The notes under the pieces: model-generated
Database searches by the model: none
Told to the model about the DNA's origin: nothing
Seen by the model: only the letters and a program-made list of their open reading frames with translations
Made by a program: the position numbers and the translations under genes
Part shown: positions 30,408-42,263 of the stretch, in pieces
Position numbering within the stretch: position 1 is the first letter of the stretch
Layout of the letters: each line of letters begins with the position of its first letter
DNA from: Muraenolepis orangiensis
Lineage: Eukaryota > Chordata > Actinopteri > Gadiformes > Muraenolepididae
Assembly: GCA_027704905.1 (NCBI GenBank)
Contig: CM051019.1
Span: forward strand, 24,424,038 to 24,488,037
Direction of reading: 5' to 3'
DNA: 64,000 bases

Positions 30408-30954
30408 CTGCAAGACATCAGTCACAACATCTCCTGATTGTGAAGTGCGTTGAGGTCAGGCCACGGGTTAGAAAAGCACTTTATTCACTCACAGAGTCCA
30501 TTCACCCATTTGTTAACAACCTACAGGGTATCTGTCTGGAACCACAGAAAACTAGAGGTTCCCCCTCAGTAGAGCGCATATCCCTCCGCCCCACCAAATA
30601 GTCCCCTGTGGTGAAAACGTGTGGTTGAGATGCAGTCAGATATGGTCCGACTGTTAGAAGACACATAACCGGGACAAAAGAAACAAGGAATTGAGAGTTA
30701 AGAGAGCTACGATAATGTGACATGTATTTTGATATTTCAAACCTAATAAATCCTCCAAGGAATTTAAAGAATACTTTGTGTCTGACTGGATTTTAAGAAC
30801 TTTACACTGGTGACGAGGATTCAACTCGTTTTCTCCAACATGGCCGCTGCATTACCACCGTTCCCTGCATAACAACAACAAACTTGGTGACCTCATGAAA
30901 ACCAAGAACCTTGACATCAACCCCTCAGTTAGTAACTGGTTACTAGACTCCCCC

Positions 30955-31255
30955 CCTGCTGCTGCACCTCTGCCCCCCCCCCCTCTGCTGCACCTCTGCC
31001 CCCCCCCCCTCTGCTGCCGCCACTGCTGCCCCCCCCCCTCTGCTGCCGCCACTGCTGCCCCCCCCCTCTGCTGCCCCCCCCTCTGCTGCCGCCACTGCTG
31101 CCCCCCCCCCTCTGCTGCCGCCACTGCTGCCCCCCCCCCCTCTGCTGCCGCCACTGCTGCCTCCCCCCCCCCTCTGCTGCCGCCACTGCTGCCCCCCCCC
31201 CCCCACTGCTGCCCCCCCCCCCCCTCTGCTGCCCCCCCCCCCTCTGCTGCCCTCC
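30955..31255. repeat. C-rich minisatellite (TCTGCTGCCGCCACTGCTGCC with C runs)
   Basis: About 11 units of 25-32 bp, each with a run of 7-12 C on the plus strand, are present. The minus strand therefore carries many G tracts and is rich in potential G-quadruplexes. Long open frames here (Ala/Pro or Gly-rich) are artefacts. It lies in the R3 intron between the TM and stalk exons. Confidence 0.9.
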
Positions 31256-31259
31256 CTGT

Positions 31260-31420
31260 CAATTCTAACTGTAAATGTAAACTATAAATGATATTACCTG
31301 CACTTTACTGTAACATTTGCATTCTGGTTAGATGCTAAATTATTTTCACTATACTGTACTTGTGCTGCAATGACAATACATTACAATCTAATATATTCTA
31401 ATCTAATCTAATCTAAACAT
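31260..31420 (+). mobile_element. LINE/SINE 3' tail with (TCTAA)n
   Basis: The segment ends in repeated TCTAA after ACAATACATTACAATC, typical of a non-LTR element 3' end. No coding part remains. Confidence 0.4.
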
Positions 31421-31604
31421 GCAAAAGACAAACTGAGTGAGTACTTTTCTCCCAAAATGAACATAGTCTACGAGACCAACACATTCAGACAAGCTGGACA
31501 ATTAGCAGGGAAACGATTGACTCGTATCACACAAGGCAGCTAGCAGCAACCTGGGACTCTCCTGACCTCGAAAGAGATCAAAACTATGATGATACAAACA
31601 TGGG

Positions 31605-31905
31605 TGGATGCGTGTGAGAGGGTGAATGTGTGGGAGTGGATGAATGCATGTGAGTGAGTGAATGAGTGTGAGTGGATGAATGCATGTGAGTGGATGAATG
31701 CATATGAGTGGATGAATGCGTGTGAGTGGGTGTGTGTGTGTGAGTGGGTGGATGCGCGTGAGTGGGTGAATGAGTGTGAGTGGGTGAATGCATGTGAGTT
31801 GGTTGATGCGTGTGAGTGTGTGAATGCATGTGAGTGGGTGAATGCATGTGAGTGGGTGAATGTGTGTGAGTGGGTAGATCCGTGTGAGTGGGTGAATGCA
31901 CGACA
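31605..31905. repeat. 18-bp minisatellite
   Basis: About 17 units are present, many with GAGTGGATGAATGCATGT. They are in the R3 intron. Confidence 0.85.
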
Positions 31906-32338
31906 TTATTAAGACATATTTCCATGGCAACTGTGACTCATAAATATTTTATAAAAATCTCTACTCTTTCACAATTTAAATATATATATATATATATTTC
32001 AACCACAATAACTAAAAACCTTGATGGTCTCATGCAGATTCCACTTCTAAAACCACACTTCTAAAACTCTTCCTCTTTTCAACTAAATTCTAATGCAAAC
32101 TAGTTTTGCAGATATGTTGCAACTTGTGGTTAATAACATCCGTCCCCAGTCCCTCTGTGGCTGTCAACCAGAAGTAGGAGGTCGATGCTCGACATAGGTG
32201 TAACTCACAACACATAACTTTGGACGATTTTACGATGTTGATGATTTATGATTATAAGTCCACACGGTATCACTGATAGACGGCAAAAGGTTCCATTTGG
32301 AACACAACACAGCCCAAAGCAAGTTAGAGAAGACATAC

Positions 32339-32392
32339 CTTTCACTGTGTGGTCGGCTACGGTCGGGTTGGATGTGCTTGTGTTAGTTGTGC
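32339..32392 (-). CDS. R3 stalk exon B
   Basis: This 54-bp phase 1-1 Thr/Ser-rich exon has the same residues as 180-233. Confidence 0.5.
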
Positions 32393-32825
32393 CTGTGGCT
32401 CCGTGTGGATTAGAAGCAAGGACAGAACAAAGAGAAACACAGAATTAGTATCTTCATCACTCTTTACAACAAATATGACTGAAGATATCGTTTTGGACAA
32501 GATCTAGAGATATGTTTTATCTTGTATAAGTTACTGATTAATATTAATAACTGAAGTTTATGTCTAAAAGTGAATTCAGAACAAAATAAACCATCTTCAA
32601 ATGTTAACTAAATTGAGCTCATGTTTAATTAAAACTGAACATGAGGATGATTTCATCATACGTTTGTCAGTGATAGATGTTAAATGGTAGATGATAGATG
32701 ATGTCAGGTTTCAAACACACGGTCCTTAACCACAAGGACTTCCACTACCAAGTCATATCAGAGTAACAGGGGATTGATAAAGACCACATTTTGAAACACG
32801 GCTTCGCAAGACAGAAATGAAATAC

Positions 32826-32873
32826 CTTTCGGTACAGTTGGGCTTGGTTTAGACGTTTTTGTGTGAGTTGGGC
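32826..32873 (-). CDS. R3 stalk exon A
   Basis: This 48-bp phase 1-1 exon in R3 encodes a PTHTKTSKPSPTVPK-type stalk. It is the first stalk exon after the R3 Ig exon. Confidence 0.5.
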
Positions 32874-33172
32874 CTGCTGCTCCTTGTGGATTCAAACCAA
32901 GGACAGAGCAAAGGCCAAAACAAAGACACGTGGAATCAGTACAGTACTGTAACAACTTGTGATCTTTATCACATCTTTAGCAGATTCATGAGATTCATTA
33001 TTTCACTAATTATTACGCCATGACACTGCTGGGGTGAGAAAACTCTCAATTTAGCTTTTAATTGACGCTTTTTAATTCATCCAAAATGTATTTGTTCAAA
33101 AATATAAAACCAATTGTTCACAAATTCTGGGGAATTAGTTTCTCTGCGCCTCCCTTGAAACCCTGTGGGACC

Positions 33173-33510
33173 AGGTGAGTCCAGCACCCGGGAGGACCAG
33201 GTGAGTCCAGCACCCGGGAGGACCAGGTGAGTCCAGCACCCAGGAGGACCAGGTGAGTCCAGCACCCGGGAGGACCAGGTGAGTCCAGCACCCGGGAGGA
33301 CCAGGTGAGTCCAGCACCCAGGAGGACCAGGTGAGTCCAGCACCCGGGAGGACCAGGTGAGTCCAGCACCCGGGAGGACCAGGTGAGTCCAGCACCCGGG
33401 AGGACCAGGTGAGTCCAGCACCCGGGAAGACCAGGTGAGTCCAGCACCCGGGAGGACCAGGTGAGTCCAGCACCCGGGAGGACCAGGTGAGTCCAGCACC
33501 CAGGAGGAAG
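33173..33510. repeat. 26-bp splice-donor-like minisatellite, 13 units
   Basis: Thirteen nearly identical 26-bp units are present, each with CCAGGTGAGTCCAGCACC on the plus strand. CAG|GTGAGT is a near-perfect 5' splice-site consensus, repeated 13 times antisense to R3. The units differ only by CCCGGG/CCCAGG and one AGG/AAG change. Confidence 0.95.
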
Positions 33511-33654
33511 ACAGAACTTCCTTAACTTTTTTTAAGATTGAAATATAGTAATACTTTTTTACATTTTTTAAATCTTATAATAATACTTTTGGGTTCAATG
33601 ATTTGAACCCCAAAGTGTACATTTAGGTGCATAGATTCAAATATAAATACTTAC

Positions 33655-33999
33655 TTAAGTTAAGTTGTAGGTCATACCGTGCTGTATCGTTGTATTGTTC
33701 TGATGATGAGTTCTGTCTACACATGTAATCACCTTCATCTTTCTTACCCATCTTCTTTATGACCAGAGAACACTCCTCTGTAACACATAGTCTCTTCACG
33801 TGGTCTTTGGTAACTTTCCGTCCACCACACACTGTTTTAGTGTCATTATTCTTACTTAACAGCCAGTCAACTGAGGAACAGTCATTTTGAGCCCCACCAC
33901 ACAGTAGAGAGACACAACCTCCAGCTCTGACCTCTGTAGTTGTATTTCCATACTTAGAGTAAGGTACTTTGAGACATTCCTCTTTGTTTTTAAGTCGAT
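33655..33999 (-). CDS. Receptor R3 V-type immunoglobulin exon, open
   Basis: This 345-bp phase 1-1 exon has acceptor CTCACAG and donor A|GTAAGT. It reads through without a stop: KNKEECLKVPYSKYG, TEVRAGGCVSLLC, GGAQNDCSSVDWLLSKN, a loop that differs from R2 (NDTKTVCGGRKVTKD), RLCVTEECSLVIKKMG, DEGDYMCRQN and ARYDLQLNLS. Conserved framework with a divergent loop suggests ligand-related diversification. It belongs with 34092-34116, the stalk exons at 32826 and 32339 and the TM at 30300. Confidence 0.75.
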
Positions 34000-34091
34000 C
34001 TGTGAGAAAGAGAACGTTCAGCTATGTAATGGGTAACACTTTACAATAAGGGAACATGAATTAGCATTAGTATATTTAAAGTGGTTCTTAC

Positions 34092-34116
34092 CTTTGCATG
34101 ACTTGGAACCGGACAT
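34092..34116 (-). CDS. R3 25-bp 5' exon with ATG
   Basis: This exon encodes MSGSKSCK and ends AAAG|GTAAGA in phase 1, in frame with the Ig exon. It directly abuts the (TCTA)n tract, so any upstream exon sequence cannot be recognised. Confidence 0.4.
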
Positions 34117-34335
<219 letters not shown>

Positions 34336-34498
34336 TCTGTCTCACACTTTATGTCTGTGTATGTCTCTCTATATGTATCTGTCTGTCTGGTAACTCCAAC
34401 TACTGCTCACTGTGGAGAGAAGGCTTCTTTCAGAGAGAACTCTGTCACTTCCTCAAACCTGTACTCTACTCTCTTTTCACAGGAGTTCATCTGGTAGA

Positions 34499-34499
<1 letters not shown>

Positions 34500-34543
<44 letters not shown>
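34500..34543. repeat. (AC)n microsatellite
   Basis: This AC run precedes the dispersed GGACATATTTGGGCATATC segment, as in R2. Confidence 0.9.
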
Positions 34544-34546
<3 letters not shown>

Positions 34547-34971
34547 CCATTAGATGGACATATTTGGGCATATCAAAACATTTCCTAGTTGTCATCAGTG
34601 ATCAGTGAAATACAGACGCTTAATGGAAAATAATTTGAGGGTCTTTTTTCTTGGCCTCAGGGGGGCTAGGGGGTTTGAGGGGTGTTGTAAACATGTGGTC
34701 TGTGAAGCCCTTAGAGACTGGAACTGGGATTAAAGACTACACAAATACAATTGACTTGAATTGACTTGACTGGCTTTTATTCTCACTAACAATTTGGACA
34801 GCACTACACAATTGCGAACTAACTATAGTGCACTATACAAATACTACTGACTATCTAGTGCACTAGATAGTGAGTAGGGAGTGGTTTAGGACACAGACAT
34901 TGGGCCCAGCGGGAGGGACTGGTGTTGTGTGGACATGCGGTGGTGGGGTCACGTGAAGGCAGAAGGTTTAC

Positions 34972-35083
34972 CTGTGCTGAGCCTACTGGCCCCTGCTCAC
35001 CCCACTGGACCACAGAGGGGCCCCCGGGAGCCTCGTCCAGGTCCTGGTCCACGGTGTCCTGCTGGAACACGTTCACATAAGAT
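34972..35083 (-). other. Exon-like open segment of unknown origin
   Basis: A minus-strand frame encodes VFQQDTVDQDLDEAPGGPSV, then VQWGEQGPVGSAQ, ending at CACAG|GTAAAC, a plausible donor. Its first ~30 bp recur at 40035-40065. Composition and the Asp/Glu-rich sequence look coding, but I do not recognise the protein and see no clear acceptor. Confidence 0.3.
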
Positions 35084-35356
35084 AAGATAAGCACTTAATT
35101 TGTCCCAGATTAGATCAAAACATTTAAATACAAATTATAGCTGCAAAATATAAATGTATATATCTACACAACAACGTTATTGCTCAGATCCACGCAATTA
35201 GCATAAATTCTTTATAAGCTACCCATTTTTAAGTGGCCCGAGGCGATTTTATGAAATGCAATGGATTGCATTCTTAAGTCCAAGGCACGGCATCACTGCT
35301 TGTATTGAGTGAAAAGCTGTTTCTATCCTAGGTGAGTTAAACATGTATTCTCTACA

Positions 35357-35484
35357 CTACTGAGAAACAGAGTAAACAGACAACAGACATCCAGTCCCCC
35401 GGACCACCGATAGAACCCCATACTCCTGGTCGTCCTCTGGGGTCTTTAAACTCACCATGCACTCTTCAGCTGCCATCTTGTTTC
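35357..35484 (-). pseudogene. Receptor tail exon, copy 2
   Basis: This tail exon follows CTTCACCAG. It keeps EDDQEY but reads through with changed last codons and a stop at 35357-35359. No TM exon is next to it. Confidence 0.4.
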
Positions 35485-35544
35485 CTGGTGAAGGGGAAAA
35501 CACAGCGTTTAGGCGATATAGAGGTCAAACTGGTTAAAGTCAAG

Positions 35545-35850
35545 TGAACTTTTCAGCAATAACAATAATAATAATAAATTATATTTATAAGTGCACTTTT
35601 AATTCGCAGTTTAAAGTGCTACAGAGTAAAATAAGACAACAGAATAAAAGCAGCGACGTTTATGCCGGAATGGCAACCAGTGGGTTTTTAAAAAATCTAG
35701 TGAAAGGCTATTCTAAAATGATGTGTTTTTAGGCCTTTTTTAAAAACATCCACAGTCTGTGGTGTCCTCAGCTGGTTTGGGAGGGAATTCCACAGTCTCG
35801 GAGCAGCGGAGCAGAAGGCTCGGTCTCCCAGGCAGAAGGCTCGGTCTAGC
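35545..35850. repeat. Dispersed repeat insertion in unit 1
   Basis: This segment with GTGCACTTTTAATTCGCAG, CTTTTTTAAAAACATCCACA and GGAATTCCACAGTCTCGGAG is absent from unit 2. It looks like a LINE 3' region of a type common in fish, but I cannot name it. Confidence 0.4.
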
Positions 35851-36253
35851 ACCGCCCATAATCACAGTTACAGTCTCAAGGGCTTCATAGGCCCCTCCCC
35901 CAAAGGCCTGAACTTTAGGACCAGGACACACTCCTCATAACAGGCACTATATGGATTGGAAATGGTGTCTAAATGCTGCAAGGGAGGAGAAACAGAATGC
36001 AGAGCAGCAGCTGCTAAAGAACCCATCAGCTTGTCAGTGGAAAGCCAGCCCTCTACATACACTAGCTGCTATACAAGTCTACCTTCCCCCTAGTCCATAT
36101 GAGGCCATTCAAGAAAGTATTAAAAAAAAAAAAGGAAATATATTGTTTATATATATTGTTTTTATGATTGAAGTCTGTACTTCACTGATCACTGATGACA
36201 TCAACAACTAGGAAAGGTTATGATATGCCCAAATATGTCCATCTAATGGACCG

Positions 36254-36263
36254 TGTGTGTGTG

Positions 36264-36304
<41 letters not shown>

Positions 36305-36305
36305 C
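36254..36305. repeat. (GT)n microsatellite
   Basis: This is a dinucleotide run in the left arm of unit 1. Confidence 0.9.
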
Positions 36306-36514
36306 TACCAGATAATCTCTTGTGTGAAGAGTACATGTTGAAGAAGTGAGAGTGCTCTTTGTAAGAAGCCTTGCTCTCCACATTTAGATGTGTTATTATT
36401 ATTATTATGATTGTTCTTTCGTTTCCCCATTATTATTAATAAAATCAAGAAGGAAGGAACACAGAACAGTACAGTAATCAGACAGACAGAATCAGTAATC
36501 AGACAGAAAAATAG

Positions 36515-37145
36515 GAGGTTTGTGCATTTACATTAACAAGGCTTGGTGCACAGACACTCCCACCATTGAGAGCCACTGCTCTGCTATCGTGGAATACCTT
36601 ATGGTTAAATGTAGACCCTTTTACCAACCCAGGGAAATGACAGCTACCTTTATAACTGCAGCTTACATACCTCCAGATGCTCACACTAAGCTATGAAGGA
36701 ACTTTACTCTGCCATTACCAAACAGCAGAACTCCCACCCAGAGGCAGCCTTTATTATTGCATGTGATTTCAATCATGCCAACTTAAAGACTGCGCTCCCC
36801 AAATTCAGACTCTGAATGAACAGAGAAGTCCGCCTACTCCTAAAGGTACTTGACGCTGCTTTTAGGCCTGGCGATGCACAGGCCTACTGTTCAGCCAGAG
36901 CTAACCTTAACAAGGGCATTCAGCTGGCCAAGCTCAACCACAAGCGTAGGGTTGAAGACCACTTTAACAACTCTGATCCCTGTAATGGAAAAATCATATG
37001 TTGTCCCTTCTCATCACTTCTGTTTATTGACCTCAGGGTTCTAGTAGAGAATGCAAATGTAGTTCTCCCTATCACCCTTTGTCCTATTGTCCTGAGCGGT
37101 CTTGTCTTGTCCTGTTCCGACCACTGCCCAGTTACAGTTTACAGT
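36515..37145 (+). mobile_element. LINE fragment (endonuclease region, internally deleted)
   Basis: The plus strand, read with stops and shifts, gives a non-LTR endonuclease (GGLCIYIN, ESHCSAIVEY, PPDAHTKL) and then NREVRLLLKVLDAAF, GDAQAYCSARANLNKGI and VEDHFNNSDP, which precede the RT in fish LINEs. The RT itself is absent. The same sequence is at 41524-42154. Confidence 0.65.
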
Positions 37146-37254
37146 TGCTAAAAGACAGTCTACTAGGTATAAAAACAGTTATAAGATTACTTGTAGAGTA
37201 TGTGTGAGATATGAGCATAATAATATATATGTAAAGGTAAGTAGGTATAAGTAT

Positions 37255-37545
37255 TTAACAGGTAGTGAGGGGCAGCAGGGGGGGGTGGGATGTCATCGTG
37301 GGGCAGAGATCAGAGAGATGACATGGGTAGTGTTTATTGCAGGCAGGGGTAATCCAACGATGCGCTGGGCAGTTTTCACCACCCTCTGCTTTCCGGTCAG
37401 AAACAGTGCAGTTGCCGTCCCACACTGTGATGCAGTTGGTGAGGATGCTTTCAATGGCACACCGGGAAAAGTTCACCAGAATGTGAGTTGGGCTTTCCTC
37501 AGTCTCCTCAGGAAGAAGAGACGCTGGTGAGCCTTCTTTACCAAC
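37255..37545 (-). mobile_element. Rex1/L2-type LINE fragment, copy 1
   Basis: The minus strand encodes pieces of the same RT C-terminus as 28851-29757 (HQRLFFLRRLRKA, ITVWDGNCT), with several lesions. It is a duplicate of 42264-42552. Confidence 0.6.
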
Positions 37546-37556
37546 AATCAAAATAA

Positions 37557-37560
37557 TATT

Positions 37561-37605
<45 letters not shown>
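37557..37605. repeat. (TAA)n microsatellite
   Basis: About 15 TAA units are present, followed by AT-rich sequence. Confidence 0.9.
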
Positions 37606-37607
<2 letters not shown>

Positions 37608-37799
37608 CAATAATAGGGAAACAAAAAAACAATAATAATTAATATTATTATTATTATAATTAACACATTATAATTAGAATGTGTAGAGTGCTTCTCATTT
37701 AGTTTGCTTAACATCTAAATGTGGAGAGCAAGGCTTCTTACAGAGAACACTATCTCACTTCCTTAACATGTACTCTTTTCACACAACAGATGATCTGGT

Positions 37800-37807
37800 A
37801 GACACAC

Positions 37808-37880
<73 letters not shown>
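37800..37880. repeat. (AC)n microsatellite
   Basis: This AC run is in the right arm of unit 1. Its length differs from the unit 2 copy at 42811-42898. Confidence 0.95.
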
Positions 37881-38478
37881 CACGAACACACACTGTCAAT
37901 TAGATAGACATATTTGGGCATATCATAACTTCCTAGTTGTTGATGTCATCAGTGATCAGTGTCAGAAGTACAGACGCTTAATGGAAAATGGAAAACTAGC
38001 AAGCTAGAATGAAAGTTAATTCTCATTGCATGTCTTTAGGGTAATGTAGTTGTAATTGTAATCATATAAACTATATATTTTTTAAAACACATTTATTTGT
38101 AATGCTTTCTTGAATGGCCTCATATGGACTAGGGGGAAGGTAGACTTGTATAGCAGCTAGTGTATGTAGAGGGCTGGCTTTCCACTGACATGACAAGCTG
38201 ATGGGTTCTTTAGCAGCTGCTGCTCTGCATTCTGTTTCTCCTCCCTTGCAGCATTTAGACGCCATTTCCAATCCATATAGTGCCTGTTATGAGGAGTGTG
38301 TCCTGGTCCTAAAGTTCAGGCCTTTGGGGGAGGGGCCTGTGAAGCCCCTTGAGACTGTAGCTGTGATTAAAGGCTGTGCTAATAAAGTTCACTTGACTTT
38401 GACCTGTTTGACCACGTTTACATCTACCCCCCCCACCTCTACATCGCCATGGAAACAATGTGTTTTCCCCTTCACCAG

Positions 38479-38606
38479 GAAACAAGATGGCAGCTGAAGA
38501 GTGCATTGTGAGTTTAAAGACCCCAGAGGACGACCAGGAGTATGGGGTTGTATCGGTGGTCCGGGGGACTGGATGTCTGTTGTCTGTTTACTGTGTTGCT
38601 CCGTAG
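38479..38606 (+). CDS. Receptor tail exon, copy 3 (plus strand)
   Basis: This 128-bp exon follows CCCTTCACCAG. It keeps NKMAAEECI, GTGAGT, then TPEDDQEYGVVSVV and a CVAP-stop end, the same as 7566-7693 but on the other strand. No TM exon lies upstream in this orientation. Confidence 0.4.
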
Positions 38607-38870
38607 TGTAGAGGATAGAATTAAAACCATCCACACGGAGCACATCAACGCTAGCAGAGCTGCCTTCTGTATTAAAGGAGAACCCACCGCCCTCCACACG
38701 GCCTTCAAACCAATGTGTTCAGGTCTTACCTCAGTGCTGCCGGCTCCCCTGTCCTCCTGTTTAATTCAGTTTCTATGAAGCGGAGGACAGGTGCGTCACA
38801 TCCAGGCTTCATCAGCAGGTGACCGGAGTCACTATTATCAGCCAATCAGAGGTCACACATGCGATAGCAA

Positions 38871-40032
38871 GGAGAAGCTTGAGATCACTACAAGGGGAGG
38901 AAAGGACGGGGAGGGAATCTTCACTTGACAACCGACAAGCAGGGAGCGCTTGGTTTACGCTGTCCCAGTTAGACCAGCACCTTAAGTGATTTCCTCCTCA
39001 ATGTCTGCAGGCGCACACCGACCAAAGCATCCAGAATTAACATGTAAAAATAAATCAAATTAAAATATCAAAGAGAAAACAATCATTTTTAATAAAGGTT
39101 TTTTAAATCGTGCCTAATTGTAAATCTTAAAATAGCAAAACTCAACCTTAATTATGTCATTATTTATAACTTGGCCACAGTTCTAAAAGTTCTAAACAAT
39201 TCTTATTTGCTTTATTGCATTCACACATCAATGAGCAAACCTACACGTACATTGGACTTCTAGAGCGTCTCCCAGATCCGGACATGCCGTGCAGCGCCTC
39301 TTGAACTCAGTACCCCATGCTCTCGGTACCCCTTTCTTTCTCAGTACCCTATTCCTCTTTCACTCAATATCTCTTGCATTCTGTATACTTTTCATTATCT
39401 TTCATTCATCTCATTATTTCACTCATTCACAAAAACACCATGATACATTGTTCCCCCGAACAGCAAAGCTGCTGGGGCAATAAACTCACACACACATCAA
39501 TCAAACACACTCTCCAACTCACAGACTGTCAGTCTCAGACACTCGCCTCAAACGTCTGCGCTTATCCAGGTTTAACTAAACCTGGGTGTAATAAAAACCT
39601 CTCCTCATAAACCCTTAGTAGGTGATTAGGACCAAAGCCAAATACTTGATGCGTATTAGAAAGCCTCACATTGTTGTACCATAAACAATGGAGTTGACTC
39701 ACTTTAGTTTACTCCATTTAAGACGGACACAGGTTTACTTAATGTTTTAATTGGTGTTGTCATACTTGAATAACTCATTTAGGGTTAGAAGGTTTTTTAT
39801 TTTAAGTTTCATATCACCTTTTTGTTTATCTTTCACTATTTTAGGTTAAATCACTTTGTTGATGGTTGCTATCCATGTTTGTTTGACACCATCTCTCTTT
39901 TTTTGTAAAGCGTCTTTGTATGTCATGAAAAGTGCTATATGAATCAAATTTATATTATTATTATTGATAGCAACATACCATTTGTTCCAATTCCGGGACC
40001 TTTATCATTTTGTATAGCTGATATTTCTTTCC
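38871..40032. other. No gene recognised; LINE-like tail at the right
   Basis: The stretch is AT-rich. Around 39890-39965 the sequence GTAAAGCGTCTTTGTATGTC, then TATTATTATT, looks like the 3' end of a non-LTR element. Nothing else could be supported. Confidence 0.4.
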
Positions 40033-40416
40033 TGGTCCACGGTGTCCTGCTGGAACACGTTCACATAAGATAAGATAAGCACTTTATTTGTCCCGAAGAA
40101 CATTGAAATACAAACTATAGCTGCAAAAGAAAAGTGTATATATCTACACTATAACATTATTGCTCACATCCACTCTTAGTCAATACAGTCACAGAGTTAC
40201 TCCTGCTCACATCCACCACAATTAGCAAGAACAGGTCATTAAGAGAGACCTAACCGCTGAACCCCACTTGTCCATTGGTTTACATTAGAGGACTCCCTCT
40301 AGTGCAGGGGGTCCAAACTGAGGCCCGCTGCCCATTTCATCACCTAACCCTAACCCTGCTTCCATTGAGTGAAAAGCTGTTTCTATCCTAGGTGAGTTAA
40401 ACATGTATTCTCTACA

Positions 40417-40544
40417 CTACGGAGCAACACAGTAAACAGACAACAGACATCCAGTCCCCCGGACCACCGATACAACCCCATACTCCTGGTCGTCCTCTGG
40501 GGTCTTTAAACTCACCATGCACTCTTCAGCTGCCATCTTGTTTC
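40417..40544 (-). CDS. Receptor tail exon, copy 4
   Basis: This 128-bp minus-strand exon after CTTCACCAG encodes NKMAAEECM, TPEDDQEYGVVSVV and CVAP, stopping at 40417-40419. It is open and nearly the same as the copy at 7566. Confidence 0.4.
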
Positions 40545-41053
40545 CTGGTGAAGGGGAAAACACAGTGTTTCCATGGCGATATAGAGGTGGGGGGGTAGAT
40601 GTAAACGTGGTCAAACCGGTCAAAGTCAAGTGAACTTTATTAGCACAGCCCTTAATCACAGCTACAGTCTCAAGGGGCTTCACAGGCCCCTCCCCCTCAA
40701 GGCCTGAACTTTAGGACCAGGACACACTCCTCATAACAGGCACTATATGGATTGGAAATGGCGTCTAAATGCTGCTTGGGAGGAGAAACAGAATGCAGAG
40801 CAGCAGCTGCTAAAGAACCCATCAGCTTGTCATGTCAGTGGAAAGCCAGCCCTCTACATACACTAGCTGCTATACAAGTCTACCTTCCCCCTAGTCCATA
40901 TGCAGGCCATTCAAGAAAGCATTTAAAAAAAAAAGTAAATATATTGTTTATATATATTGTTTTTATGATTGAAGTCTGTACTTCACTGATCACTGATGAC
41001 ATCAACAACTAGGAAAGGTTATGATATGCCCAAATATGTCCATCTAATGGACG

Positions 41054-41114
41054 TGTGTGTGTGTGTGTCCATGTGTGTGTGTGTGTGTGTGTGTGTGTTC
41101 TGTGTGTGTGTGTG

Positions 41115-41181
<67 letters not shown>

Positions 41182-41195
41182 TGTGTGTCTGTGTG

Positions 41196-41254
<59 letters not shown>
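41054..41254. repeat. (GT)n microsatellite, interrupted
   Basis: About 200 bp of GT repeats with CT and CC interruptions are present in the left arm of unit 2. Confidence 0.95.
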
Positions 41255-41523
41255 TACCAGATAAGTTGAAGAAGTGAGAGTGCTCTCTGTAAGAAGCCTT
41301 GCTCTCCACATTTAGATGTTAAGCAAACTAAATGAGAAGCACTTCACACATTATTATTATAATTATTGTTATTATTGTTAATCTTTTGATTATTATTATA
41401 TTTCTTATTATTATTATGATTGTTCTTTCGTTTCCCCATTATTATTAATAAAATCAAGAAGGAAGGAACACAGAACAGTACAGTAATCAGACAGACAGAA
41501 TCAGTAATCAGACAGAAAAATAG

Positions 41524-42154
41524 GAGGTTTGTGCATTTACATTAACAAGGCTTGGTGCACAGACACTCCCACCATTGAGAGCCACTGCTCTGCTATCGTG
41601 GAATACCTTATGGTTAAATGTAGACCCTTTTACCAACCCAGGGAAATGACAGCTACCTTTATAACTGCAGCTTACATACCTCCAGATGCTCACACTAAGC
41701 TATGAAGGAACTTTACTCTGCCATTACCAAACAGCAGAACTCCCACCCAGAGGCAGCCTTTATTATTGCATGTGATTTCAATCATGCCAACTTAAAGACT
41801 GCGCTCCCCAAATTCAGACTCTGAATGAACAGAGAAGTCCGCCTACTCCTAAAGGTACTTGACGCTGCTTTTAGGCCTGGCGATGCACAGGCCTACTGTT
41901 CAGCCAGAGCTAACCTTAACAAGGGCATTCAGCTGGCCAAGCTCAACCACAAGCGTAGGGTTGAAGACCACTTTAACAACTCTGATCCCTGTAATGGAAA
42001 AATCATATGTTGTCCCTTCTCATCACTTCTGTTTATTGACCTCAGGGTTCTAGTAGAGAATGCAAATGTAGTTCTCCCTATCACCCTTTGTCCTATTGTC
42101 CTGAGCGGTCTTGTCTTGTCCTGTTCCGACCACTGCCCAGTTACAGTTTACAGT
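41524..42154 (+). mobile_element. LINE endonuclease-region fragment, copy 2
   Basis: This is the same as 36515-37145. Confidence 0.65.
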
Positions 42155-42263
42155 TGCTAAAAGACAGTCTACTAGGTATAAAAACAGTTATAAGATTACT
42201 TGTAGAGTATGTGTGAGATATGAGCATAATAATATATATGTAAAGGTAAGTAGGTATAAGTAT

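Larger units (their letters stand above)
35040..38870. repeat. Direct duplication, unit 1 (internally palindromic)
   Basis: This block repeats from about 40033 with an offset of about 5.0 kb. From 36405 to 38400 the two copies are nearly base-for-base the same apart from microsatellite length. Inside each unit, an arm (35340-36400) recurs inverted (37680-38870) around a ~1.3-kb core with LINE fragments. Unit 1 has an extra repeat insertion at about 35545-35850. Confidence 0.85.

Noticed and set aside
30852..31287. Gly/Gln-rich and Ala/Pro-rich frames
   Set aside because: They are artefacts of the C-run minisatellite, with no conserved start, splice site or domain.
33077..33499. Open frames of up to 140 codons with repeated WTHLVLPGAGL
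   Set aside because: They are produced by the 26-bp minisatellite, with three related frames each shifted by one unit.
33173..33510. CRISPR-like array of regular repeats
   Set aside because: The units are contiguous with no unique spacers, and the DNA is vertebrate. It is a minisatellite. The same reasoning covers 1130-2020 and 6262-6950.
36816..37151. Independent 111-codon gene present twice (also 41825-42160)
   Set aside because: The residues match the segment between endonuclease and RT of fish LINEs. The two copies are one duplication.
40340..40360. Telomere-like CCTAACCCTAACCC
   Set aside because: Only about two and a half units are present, within a dispersed repeat.
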